11,135 nt of DNA from NCBI GenBank assembly GCA_026988195.1, contig JALSLS010000348.1:1-11135 (forward strand). Reading direction: 5' to 3'. This stretch comes from Methylomonas sp. GTDB lineage: Bacteria; Pseudomonadota; Gammaproteobacteria; Methylococcales; Methylomonadaceae. Below the pieces are notes generated by a model. That model had not been told where the DNA came from. It worked only from the letters and a program-made list of their open reading frames with translations, and did no database searches. A program made the position numbers and the translations under genes. Shown here piece after piece: positions 1-5,076 of this stretch; position 1 is the stretch's first letter; every line of letters starts with the position of its first letter.

Positions 1-127
1 TGCTGATTTTTGTCGATAGCAAGGCGCTGAAACAGGCGCATAGCAAGCTACGCAACTGTTTCAGCAACGCAGCTATTGGCAAAAACTCAGCGGTTAGAAA
101 ACCGCAGTCGTGACCGCGCGAAGTATA
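1..127 (+). repeat. MITE-like palindromic element, right part (copy A)
   Basis: This stretch matches 7957-8083 at 125 of 127 positions without gaps (differences at 79 and 86), so it is a second copy of the element described at 7920-8083. The left 37 bases, including the left terminal repeat, would lie before the window. The right terminus CGTGACCGCGCGAAGTATA (109-127) is intact. Inside are a large imperfect hairpin (GCTGAAACAG 26-35 against CTGTTTCAGC 55-64, extended outward by the flanking arms) and a small GCGGTT-AGAA-AACCGC hairpin at 90-105. There is no coding capacity. Confidence 0.85.
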
Positions 128-195
128 TGTGCTTGTCATGGTTGTTTTTTGTCGATTGTCTACGAACATGAAACCTAATAGAGTTAAAGAATATA

Positions 196-1017
196 ATGAA
201 TCAAAATACCTCTAAGCTGTTTGTTTTTGTTGCCTTGGAATGTGAGGCGAAGGCATTAATCAATCATTTTAAATTGAAAAAAGATAACGCCAAACATCCT
301 TTTTCAATTTATAGCAATGATAACATGACTTTAACCGTGACTGGGGTAGGTAAGGTCGCTATGGCGGGTGGGGTTGCTTATGTATTGGCCGCTTATCCTG
401 AGGTAAAACAGCCAGTATTAATAAATGTGGGTATTGCCGGGCATAAGACGAGCGAGATTGGTAGCTTGTTTATTGCTTCTAAGGTGACGGATGTCGAGTC
501 AGGTAGAGTGTTTTATCCGCAGCTAATAGGGGCTAAAGGGATAGCAAGTGATGAAATTAAATCAACTGTATTACCTAACACGGATTATAGTGAGGGGGGC
601 TTAAATGATATGGAGGCGTCTGCTTTTTATGAGATAGCTGTTAAATTTAGCAGTTGTGAGCTTATTCATTGCTTAAAGGTCGTTTCAGATAATGAAACAT
701 CCTCAATTGAGGGTATCAACGCAAAAAATGTAGTTGAATGGGTGGATAAGCAGCTGGGAAGTTGTGAAAAAGTATTTGAACATTTACTACACCTACGAGA
801 TTTGATTGTTCCTATAGAGTTGCCTGAATATATAATCATAATTGATAGATGGCATTTTACTGTTAGCGGAAAGGTAAAATTAAAAGCCCTATTAAAGCGG
901 TGGCGAGTTTTAGCATCAAGTAATTGGTTAAAAAATAGCACGGTGGAGTATGTAACAGGGAAGGATATTCTTCGTCAATTGGCAGTCGATGTGGAAAGTT
1001 TAGAAGTTAATTTGTAG
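196..1017 (+). CDS. Phosphorylase-superfamily nucleosidase (MTA/SAH nucleosidase-like)
   Basis: The 273-aa protein has the pattern of the PNP_UDP_1 / 5'-methylthioadenosine-S-adenosylhomocysteine nucleosidase superfamily, which splits the N-glycosidic bond of purine nucleosides in the cytoplasm. Visible landmarks are the N-terminal strand FVALECEAKALI with Glu15, the glycine-rich TGVGKVAMAGG near 49-59, INVGIAGH near 77-83, the ribose-binding DMEASAFYE (Met139, Glu140), and VSDNE with Asp165 where MTAN-type enzymes carry the catalytic Asp. The last ~60 residues (about 215-273, starting at the hydrophobic IIIIDRWHF) extend beyond the usual ~230-aa enzyme. Similar proteins often sit beside spore-photoproduct-lyase-like genes in proteobacteria, but any upstream partner would be outside this window. 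The ATG at 196 follows a weak AAAGA. The superfamily call is firm, but the substrate is not determined. Confidence 0.82.
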   Translation: MNQNTSKLFVFVALECEAKALINHFKLKKDNAKHPFSIYSNDNMTLTVTGVGKVAMAGGVAYVLAAYPEVKQPVLINVGIAGHKTSEIGSLFIASKVTDVESGRVFYPQLIGAKGIASDEIKSTVLPNTDYSEGGLNDMEASAFYEIAVKFSSCELIHCLKVVSDNETSSIEGINAKNVVEWVDKQLGSCEKVFEHLLHLRDLIVPIELPEYIIIIDRWHFTVSGKVKLKALLKRWRVLASSNWLKNSTVEYVTGKDILRQLAVDVESLEVNL

Positions 1018-1058
1018 AAAATATTTTTTAATCTATTGATAATATTTTATTTTTTTTA
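1018..1058 (+). terminator. Possible AT-only terminator after the nucleosidase gene
   Basis: Directly after the stop codon a perfect 8-bp inverted repeat AAAATATT (1018-1025) / AATATTTT (1041-1048) is followed by a T-rich run (1050-1058). The stem contains no G or C, so it would be weak. It may simply reflect the AT-rich spacer. Confidence 0.25.
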
Positions 1059-1248
1059 TTTTTTGAATTACCTTACAAATAGAATGAAAAAAAACGCGCA
1101 TTTTTGTTGTTAATGCGATATAGTAAGCGAGCCTGCGTTGGCTCAAGCTGGTTTTCTAAGAATATCCTGTAATTGGCAGATCTATGAATCCTTAATAATG
1201 TCATCGACAAGCGTTTTATTTTATTTTTACATTTTGAGGATTTCAAAA
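1059..1248 (+). promoter_or_regulatory. Leader / upstream region of the cold-shock gene
   Basis: There are 231 bases between the nucleosidase stop and the cold-shock start. Cold-shock genes of this family are often preceded by a long structured 5' UTR. Here a GC stem-loop GAGCC-TGCGTT-GGCTC (1129-1144) stands out from AT-rich surroundings and could be part of such a leader. A TATAGT hexamer lies at 1119-1124 but has no convincing -35 partner, so I do not assign a promoter. No canonical cold box is recognised. Confidence 0.35.
1236..1240 (+). promoter_or_regulatory. Ribosome binding site fixing the csp start
   Basis: GAGGA lies 8 bases before the ATG at 1249. It selects the 67-aa cold-shock protein over the longer frame that is open from 1138, whose N-terminal extension does not resemble the family. 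Confidence 0.8.
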
Positions 1249-1452
1249 ATGGCAACTGGTACAGTTAAGTGGTTTAACGAAGCTAAAGGTTTTGGTTTTA
1301 TTTCTCCTAACGAAGGTGGTGAAGACGTATTTGTTCATTTCAGAGCAATCGTTGGAGACGGCTTCAAAACATTGGCCGAAGGTCAAACTGTTGTATACGA
1401 AGTTGAAAATGGTCCAAAAGGCCTGCAAGCAGCACAAGTTCAACCACAGTAA
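1249..1452 (+). CDS. csp: CspA-family cold-shock protein
   Basis: This is a 67-aa single-domain cold-shock protein, the normal family length. It forms a five-stranded OB fold that binds single-stranded RNA and DNA and acts as an RNA chaperone in the cytoplasm. Both nucleic-acid-binding motifs are present: RNP1 KGFGFI at residues 13-18 and RNP2 DVFVHF at 26-31, after the standard opening ATGTVKWFN. The start at 1249 is set by a GAGGA ribosome site. The gene is monocistronic, with a strong intrinsic terminator at 1481-1509. Its G+C and codon use are more 'highly expressed' in style than the AT-rich spacers around it. Whether it is cold-induced cannot be told from the coding sequence. Family assignment is certain; the paralogue (CspA, C, D or E type) is not. 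Confidence 0.96.
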   Translation: MATGTVKWFNEAKGFGFISPNEGGEDVFVHFRAIVGDGFKTLAEGQTVVYEVENGPKGLQAAQVQPQ

Positions 1453-1480
1453 TAAACAGTCTCTACTGATTATTAAAAAA

Positions 1481-1509
1481 AGCCTCACTTTTTAGTGGGG
1501 CTTTTTTTT
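1481..1509 (+). terminator. Rho-independent terminator of csp
   Basis: A 9-bp stem AGCCTCACT (1481-1489) / AGTGGGGCT (1494-1502), containing one G-T pair, encloses a TTTT loop and runs into a continuous T tract to 1509. A run of A before the stem could make it partly bidirectional. Confidence 0.93.
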
Positions 1510-1605
1510 GTCTAAAATTTAACAGAAAAGAAACAAGGAAAGGTAAGGCGCTAGGGGGTGGCTCCTAGAGAGAAGAACTATCTAAATAGTGGGTCTATGC
1601 CATTT

Positions 1606-1638
1606 TATGTGGGTACTCAAATTTGAGTTTTCCACATA
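1606..1638. repeat. Two-step palindrome in the csp-sirB spacer
   Basis: The perfect 14-bp palindrome ACTCAAATTTGAGT (1615-1628) sits inside a second inverted pair TATGTGG (1606-1612) / CCACATA (1632-1638). It has no T tract, so it is not an evident terminator. It could be a repeat element or a dimeric binding site. The remainder of 1511-1765 shows no gene. Confidence 0.6.
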
Positions 1639-1727
1639 GGAAGTAAATCATGTGAATCCCTGTCGATATGGCGCGTACCCGTTGAGTTGCTGGTATTGTA
1701 AAATGGTTGAAACGTATACGTAACCAA

Positions 1728-1755
1728 CCCCTCCCCCTTATAAAAAAGAGGAGGG
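1728..1755 (-). terminator. GC-rich hairpin downstream of sirB
   Basis: CCCTCC (1729-1734) pairs with GGAGGG (1750-1755), starting 10 bases past the sirB stop on the minus strand. There is a T-run in the loop but no T tract after the stem on the minus strand, so it is a weak terminator candidate or an mRNA 3'-end stabiliser. Confidence 0.3.
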
Positions 1756-1765
1756 AAAGTAATAT

Positions 1766-2122
1766 TTATATAAAGCCATTCTTAGTAATTGCGGTAATAA
1801 ATATAGCAATAAAACAAGTGATAGCCGCTATAAAACCAACCCAACGACTGATTCCTTTTAAGCGCATTGCCATGATACCAAAGCCAATATAGCCAAGTAA
1901 TAAAATGAATTTTGATATAATCCAGCCAAATTCGCCGTCTAACCAGTTCCCTTGGATAACTAAGGTGAGACCACTTAGCAGTAAAATGGTATCTATAATA
2001 TGAGGAGCTATTTTAATTAGTTTATTCTGTAATAGTGATGGTTTAAATACAGAAAGCGCCATGCGGCCAGTAAAGCTAATTAAAGATGAAAAGATAAAAA
2101 TAAGGTGGATTAGTTTGATCAT
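1766..2122 (-). CDS. sirB: SirB-family integral membrane protein
   Basis: This 118-aa protein has four hydrophobic segments (about residues 3-19, 41-57, 66-86 and 93-112). It has the SirB2-family signatures: an N-terminal LIHLIFIFSSLISFTGR, the polar-in-membrane segment PHIIDTILLLSGL (about 40-52) and KFILLLGYIGFGIMAMR (71-87). The family is an inner-membrane protein named after a Salmonella locus that raised invasion-gene expression; its molecular activity is unknown. It is the expected length. The ATG at 2122 has no clear Shine-Dalgarno sequence, and the in-frame codons just upstream offer no better start. The gene is alone on the minus strand with an extended -10 promoter candidate at 2176-2184. 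Family call is confident; function is not. Confidence 0.85.
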   Translation of the reverse strand: MIKLIHLIFIFSSLISFTGRMALSVFKPSLLQNKLIKIAPHIIDTILLLSGLTLVIQGNWLDGEFGWIISKFILLLGYIGFGIMAMRLKGISRWVGFIAAITCFIAIFITAITKNGFI

Positions 2123-2175
2123 ATGTACTGGTGATAGGTTGTTAAAATAAAAAACAGGAATGAGGTGTTATTTAG

Positions 2176-2184
2176 ATTATATCA
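2176..2184 (-). promoter_or_regulatory. Extended -10 promoter candidate for sirB
   Basis: Read on the minus strand, TGATATAAT is a perfect TATAAT with the TGn extension. It would start transcription about 45-50 bases before the sirB ATG. The -35 region is weak, which is compatible with an extended -10 promoter. Confidence 0.5.
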
Positions 2185-2267
2185 ACACAGTAACAAAATA
2201 ATGAAATTGATTGCTGCTGGGCTCTCAGATGTTAGGTCGCAACGCTTAAGTTAATCTTCAAAAGAAG

Positions 2268-2374
2268 GGTGGGCAAACGAGGTACGAGGTGCTCATCAAT
2301 ATGGCATCAAGCTGAATTGATGGGCACGCTATTCTTTACCCACCCATACACGCTCCTTGGTTTAATGGCAGTGA
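2268..2374. repeat. Dispersed GGGTGGGC-type palindromic repeat (copy 1)
   Basis: Outer arms GGGTGGG (2268-2274) / CCCACCC (2339-2345) enclose an inner hairpin, GTGCTCATCAAT (2289-2300) against ATTGATGGGCAC (2316-2327). A tail ATACACGCTCCTT...TTAATG.CAGTGA (2346-2374) recurs at 3417-3445, and the inner hairpin recurs at 3211-3249. Apart from this repeat and the sirB promoter, 2123-2427 holds nothing I recognise. Confidence 0.75.
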
Positions 2375-2427
2375 TGGGGTGGGCATAATATAAGAACCTC
2401 TCCCCATTTTTTCTAAGTGATAAAAGA

Positions 2428-2580
2428 TTACCAACTTAATCCGAAGCTCATAAAAAAGATAACAAGGGAAAGGGTCGCTATGTTTTGAAATAACTCATCC
2501 CAGTCAAACGTTGAATGGTCATTCATTAGGTCTTCAATTCTATTTTTAATTTGGTCTTGCATTGATGTTGGTGATTGCAT
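2428..2580 (-). CDS. Small hypothetical protein (50 aa) with C-terminal membrane segment
   Basis: I do not recognise this protein. The frame encodes 50 residues: a polar, acidic amphipathic first half (MQDQIKNRIEDLMNDH region) and a hydrophobic C-terminal stretch of about 18 residues (NIATLSLVIFFMSFGLSW) that could cross or anchor in a membrane. A GAGGAA Shine-Dalgarno lies a few bases before the ATG, which is much better than those of its neighbours. The start is only 21 bases after the end of the lexA-like remnant on the same strand, so it could be its operon partner. Short length and lack of known relatives keep confidence moderate. It could still be a chance ORF. Confidence 0.45.
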   Translation of the reverse strand: MQSPTSMQDQIKNRIEDLMNDHSTFDWDELFQNIATLSLVIFFMSFGLSW

Positions 2581-2601
2581 GATATTTCCTCATTGTTTGT
2601 T

Positions 2602-2888
2602 TTATTTATAACTTCTCATCTGGCCGACTAAAATGCCTTGAGTTTTGACTTGGTGAGGTTCAAAACGCCATGGCTTGCATATTTTTATTGGCTGGAATTG
2701 GGGCGTTTGTTCAATATATTTTAGGGTTGAAGAGCTTGAATATGTTTGTGTAAGAATCCGCGTGATTTTAACCCCATTGCAAGACATATCCCATCTAAAG
2801 TAGGAGGGTGAGGAAAGCTATCATTTTGGGTGATAAGGAAATCTAGTGCTTCTTGTTGCTTTCTTGTCAGGGTTGGGGTTAGTTTCAT
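2602..2888 (-). pseudogene. lexA-like gene with internal deletion and frame change
   Basis: From ATG 2888 the minus strand encodes 55 residues (stop at 2721-2723) resembling a LexA N-terminal winged-helix domain: LTRKQQEALDFL near residues 7-18, PPTLDGICLAMGLKSRG (28-44, recognition-helix region) and HKHIQAL (47-53). Immediately after, in another frame, comes TLKYIEQTPQFQPI...VKTQGILVGQMRSY ending at 2602. This resembles the last ~40 residues of LexA, with TLK in the position of the catalytic lysine and QGILVGQMRSY as the terminal strand. About 100 residues that normally lie between (hinge, cleavage site, catalytic serine) are absent, so self-cleavage is impossible and the two parts are out of frame. 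A 55-aa DNA-binding stub could still be made. A good promoter with an operator-like repeat precedes it. The LexA comparison is from memory of the family and was not computed. Confidence 0.75.
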
Positions 2889-2913
2889 TCGAGTTCTTTA
2901 TTTGTTTTGTTAA

Positions 2914-2942
2914 ATAATAAAACAAGAACAAAGGGAGAACAA
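2914..2942 (-). promoter_or_regulatory. Promoter of the lexA-like remnant, overlapped by a GTTC-N7-GTTC repeat
   Basis: On the minus strand, TTGTTC (2937-2942) and TATTAT (2914-2919) are separated by exactly 17 bases, giving a good sigma-70 type promoter about 26 bases before the ATG. The direct repeat GTTC-N7-GTTC (2926-2940) overlaps the -35 box and spacer. This is the form of SOS box known from Alphaproteobacteria and a plausible self-repression site. The match to a known LexA box type is established knowledge; its use here is inference. Confidence 0.6.
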
Positions 2943-3190
2943 GTATTTGTGTGAAATTATGATATTTTTTTTAACTTATGCATGTAAGTTTATGATTTTA
3001 TATGGAGTATATGTTTTATCTTTTTTATGTTTTATGGCAATAAATGCCAAATATAGAGAGTTTTGAGAGGGCGGTGGGGGTATTCTTAGTAGGCTGGATT
3101 ATTTCAGGGTGTCCAAAATAAGTAAGGCTAAGGCAACGTACAATAAATCCACCTTATAGATCCTAAGGTCTCCGTCAAGTTAAGGATATT
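2943..3190. other. Intergenic stretch without recognised genes
   Basis: AT-rich DNA between the lexA promoter and the next repeat. It has only short ORFs without ribosome sites and a small hairpin TGGCA...TGCCA (3035-3049). No RNA gene or operator is recognised. Confidence 0.6.
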
Positions 3191-3191
3191 G

Positions 3192-3250
3192 TAGGATGGG
3201 CAAAACGATAGTGTGCCCATCAATTCAGCGCGGTGCTATTGATGGACACG
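3192..3250. repeat. Dispersed GATGGGC-type palindromic repeat (copy 2)
   Basis: Starts with TAGGATGGGCAAAACG and contains the hairpin GTGTGCCCATCAAT (3211-3224) / ATTGATGGACAC (3238-3249). The stem, and part of the loop in inverted orientation (CAGC next to AATTGATGG), match the repeat at 2289-2327. It has the general form of a REP-type intergenic element. Confidence 0.65.
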
Positions 3251-3260
3251 TCTACTTTTG

Positions 3261-3434
3261 AAGCTTAGGAGCGTGCATGAAACAACTTACCGATTTCTAA
3301 CTTGTCTTTTTGCTCCAGGTGGAATGATCTCATTCGTTGCGTAGCTTGCTATGCGCCTTATGAGATCATTCCACCTGAAACAAAAATCCTACGTTATAAT
3401 TTCGGCAAGTTATTCCATACACGCTCCTTAACTT
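3261..3434. repeat. Long inverted-repeat element with 18-bp perfect inner stem
   Basis: The two ~75-base arms are imperfect reverse complements. Outer ends are AAGCTTAGGAGCGTGCATG (3261-3279) and CATACACGCTCCTTAACTT (3416-3434), followed inward by ACTTACCGA against TTCGGCAAGT. The inner 18 bp are perfect: CAGGTGGAATGATCTCAT (3316-3333) / ATGAGATCATTCCACCTG (3360-3377). The 26-base loop contains TTGCGTAGCTTGCTATGCGC (3337-3356), identical in reverse complement to the centre of the MITE copies at 35-55 and 7991-8011. It is non-coding and lies 50 bases beyond the dolP stop, so its transcript hairpin may end or stabilise that mRNA. Confidence 0.8.
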
Positions 3435-3484
3435 AATGCCAGTGAAGCAAAGCAGGGTAACGATAGGGGCAACTTATTGATTAG

Positions 3485-4069
3485 CTATTGATACTCAATA
3501 AACTCAAATATTTTCACAACTTGTTTAACACCTATTTCTCTACGGGCAACTTCTGTTGCAATATTCGCTTCTTGTTTGTGGACAAGTCCTAGAAGATACA
3601 CGATGCCCCTTTCGGTAATAACTTTTACTCGGGTAGAGTCAAAACCTGGCAGGTTTTTGATATTACTTAACGATGTTTTTATTTTTGTAGTGAGAAGTGC
3701 ATCATAAGAACGAGAAGAAAAAGAGGAAGGTTCTGCTATTTTTATTTCATTATGAACTAACTTTACCCCTTTAATGGTACGTACAATGGAAACTATCTTT
3801 TGGCGTAGAGTTTCGGTGGGTGCTTCACCCGTAATGAGTACAATGCCATTATAAGCCGTCACATTAAAATGGCATTTATTGCGGATGTCATCAAAAGAAT
3901 TTAACTCAATTCCGGCATTGATTTCTATCCGTTCATCCTTCAGTTGCATTGCGCTGGTTCTACGGTCATGCAAAAAAGAAAGCCCTGTTATTTCAGCAAA
4001 TCCAGTCATTAAGGCTGAACAGCCGGTAAGGACGCTGGATAAAATAATTAAGGTAATAAGCTGTTTCAT
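3485..4069 (-). CDS. dolP: BON-domain outer-membrane lipoprotein (DolP/YraP-like)
   Basis: The 194-aa precursor has a signal peptide (MKQLITLIILSSVLTGC) with lipobox LTGC at residues 14-17; Ser at +2 favours outer-membrane sorting. Two BON domains follow: about 46-112 (including CHFNVTAYNGIVLITGEAP) and about 124-192 (including RVKVITERGIVYLLGLV), preceded by the DRRT motif typical of this group. DolP is a periplasm-facing outer-membrane lipoprotein that binds anionic phospholipid and supports envelope integrity and BAM function in E. coli. The length equals that of E. coli YraP. It starts two bases after the gmhA stop, with a GGTGG ribosome site inside the end of gmhA, so it is translationally close-coupled as the last gene of lpoA-yraN-gmhA-dolP. 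The long inverted repeat lies just downstream. Family is secure, and orthology is strongly supported by position. Confidence 0.9.
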   Translation of the reverse strand: MKQLITLIILSSVLTGCSALMTGFAEITGLSFLHDRRTSAMQLKDERIEINAGIELNSFDDIRNKCHFNVTAYNGIVLITGEAPTETLRQKIVSIVRTIKGVKLVHNEIKIAEPSSFSSRSYDALLTTKIKTSLSNIKNLPGFDSTRVKVITERGIVYLLGLVHKQEANIATEVARREIGVKQVVKIFEFIEYQ

Positions 4070-4071
4070 GA

Positions 4072-4659
4072 TTAACCACCAAAAAGTTGATGATCAATTA
4101 AATCACAAAGACAATGAGTGATTAAAAGGTGCACTTCTTGAATGCGAGCTGTTGACTCAGAAGGGACTCGAATTTCAATATCTGTTTCTGTCAGTATCGA
4201 TGCTAAAGCGCCACCATCTTTACCTGATAAGGCAATCACACTGAGATCTTTGTCATGAGCCGCTTTTACCACACTTAAAATATTGCCTGAATTGCCGCTA
4301 GTGGTATAAACCAGAAGAATATCGCCTGCTTGTCCTAAAGCACGAAGTTGTTTGGTAAAAATGTCATCAAAATGATAATCGTTGGCAATTGAAGTGATTG
4401 TCAACATATCAGAGGTGAGTGCGATGGCAGGAAGGGCTGGACGTTCGCGCTCAAAGCGATTAAGCATTTCAGAGGAAAAGTGTTGAGCATCTCCTGCGGA
4501 TCCTCCATTGCCACAAGTGAGAATTTTTTTATCATTGACCAGTGACTCAACAATTCTTTGTGAAGCAAATTCTATTAGTTCACATAAGCTAGCCATTGAC
4601 TCTTGCTTAGTCTGGATGCTGTCTGAGAAGTGATTGATAATTCTATCTTGTAGGCTCAT
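4072..4659 (-). CDS. gmhA: SIS-domain phosphoheptose isomerase / DiaA-type protein
   Basis: This 195-aa SIS-domain protein resembles both GmhA (sedoheptulose-7-phosphate isomerase, first step of ADP-heptose synthesis for LPS) and DiaA (DnaA-binding initiation factor). Visible motifs are the sugar-phosphate loop CGNGGSAGDAQHF (49-61), TTSGNSGN (119-126) and STARIQEVHLL (169-179). Glu64 (SSEMLNRFE) and His177 (QEVHLL) occupy the positions of the GmhA catalytic pair. E. coli DiaA lacks the first of these, so isomerase activity is plausible. In this genomic position Pseudomonas has the gene annotated gmhA and Enterobacteria have diaA, so the name is a choice. The ATG at 4659 lacks a strong Shine-Dalgarno and lies 54 bases after yraN. 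The protein ends CDLIDHQLFGG, as full-length relatives do. Confidence 0.88.
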   Translation of the reverse strand: MSLQDRIINHFSDSIQTKQESMASLCELIEFASQRIVESLVNDKKILTCGNGGSAGDAQHFSSEMLNRFERERPALPAIALTSDMLTITSIANDYHFDDIFTKQLRALGQAGDILLVYTTSGNSGNILSVVKAAHDKDLSVIALSGKDGGALASILTETDIEIRVPSESTARIQEVHLLITHCLCDLIDHQLFGG

Positions 4660-4713
4660 AGAGTGTATTGTATGTATAAATATAAAGCGAGTTGGTACTC
4701 TGTAATCTGTTTT

Positions 4714-5076
4714 TTATAGCTGAAATGCATTTTTTATCCAATGAATATCAGTGTTATTAGACATTGTGATCACATCAAATCTAACCGAACTGTTTACTTT
4801 ATGGGTTGCTAAGTAATATTGCGTTGTCGCTATTATACGGGATTGTTTTTTTCGAGAGATACTTTCTAAAGCACCGCCATATTTGTTAGACTTTCTAAAC
4901 CTAACTTCAACAATAACCAATATATTATCTTCGCTCATAATCAGATCAATCTCACCATATTTACTGTGAAAGTTTTTCTCAATAAGCAGTAAGCCTTGCT
5001 TTAATAAATAGTGACAAGCTTGTTGTTCTGACCTTTCACCTTGAAGCAAGTGTAAAGGGCGAGAAATATTAAACAT
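4714..5076 (-). CDS. yraN: UPF0102 / YraN family endonuclease-fold protein
   Basis: This is a 120-aa protein of normal family length. YraN proteins have a PD-(D/E)xK nuclease-like fold and are close to archaeal Holliday-junction resolvases, but no cellular role is firmly established. The signature elements are GERSEQQACHYLLKQG (13-28), GEIDLIM (41-47, Asp44), VIVEVRFR (54-61, Glu57) and SVRFDVITM (97-105), so the putative metal-binding residues are retained. The start codon overlaps the lpoA stop by one base (TAATG), which indicates translational coupling. An AAGG about 11 bases upstream lies within lpoA. The gene order lpoA-yraN-gmhA/diaA-dolP is the standard gammaproteobacterial one. Family assignment is very confident. 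Confidence 0.93.
   Translation of the reverse strand: MFNISRPLHLLQGERSEQQACHYLLKQGLLLIEKNFHSKYGEIDLIMSEDNILVIVEVRFRKSNKYGGALESISRKKQSRIIATTQYYLATHKVNSSVRFDVITMSNNTDIHWIKNAFQL

Noticed and set aside
666..941. 91-codon minus-strand ORF within the nucleosidase gene
   Set aside because: Antisense shadow; the plus-strand frame carries the family motifs.
1138..1248. Upstream extension of the cold-shock protein from 1138
   Set aside because: The extra 37 residues do not resemble the family, and a GAGGA ribosome site points to 1249.
1073..1488. Minus-strand ORFs over the cold-shock gene and its leader
   Set aside because: They are shadows of the clearly coding csp frame and its terminator.
1707..1892. 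Plus-strand ORF antisense to sirB
   Set aside because: It lies mostly opposite the sirB coding region, lacks a ribosome site and has no recognisable domain.
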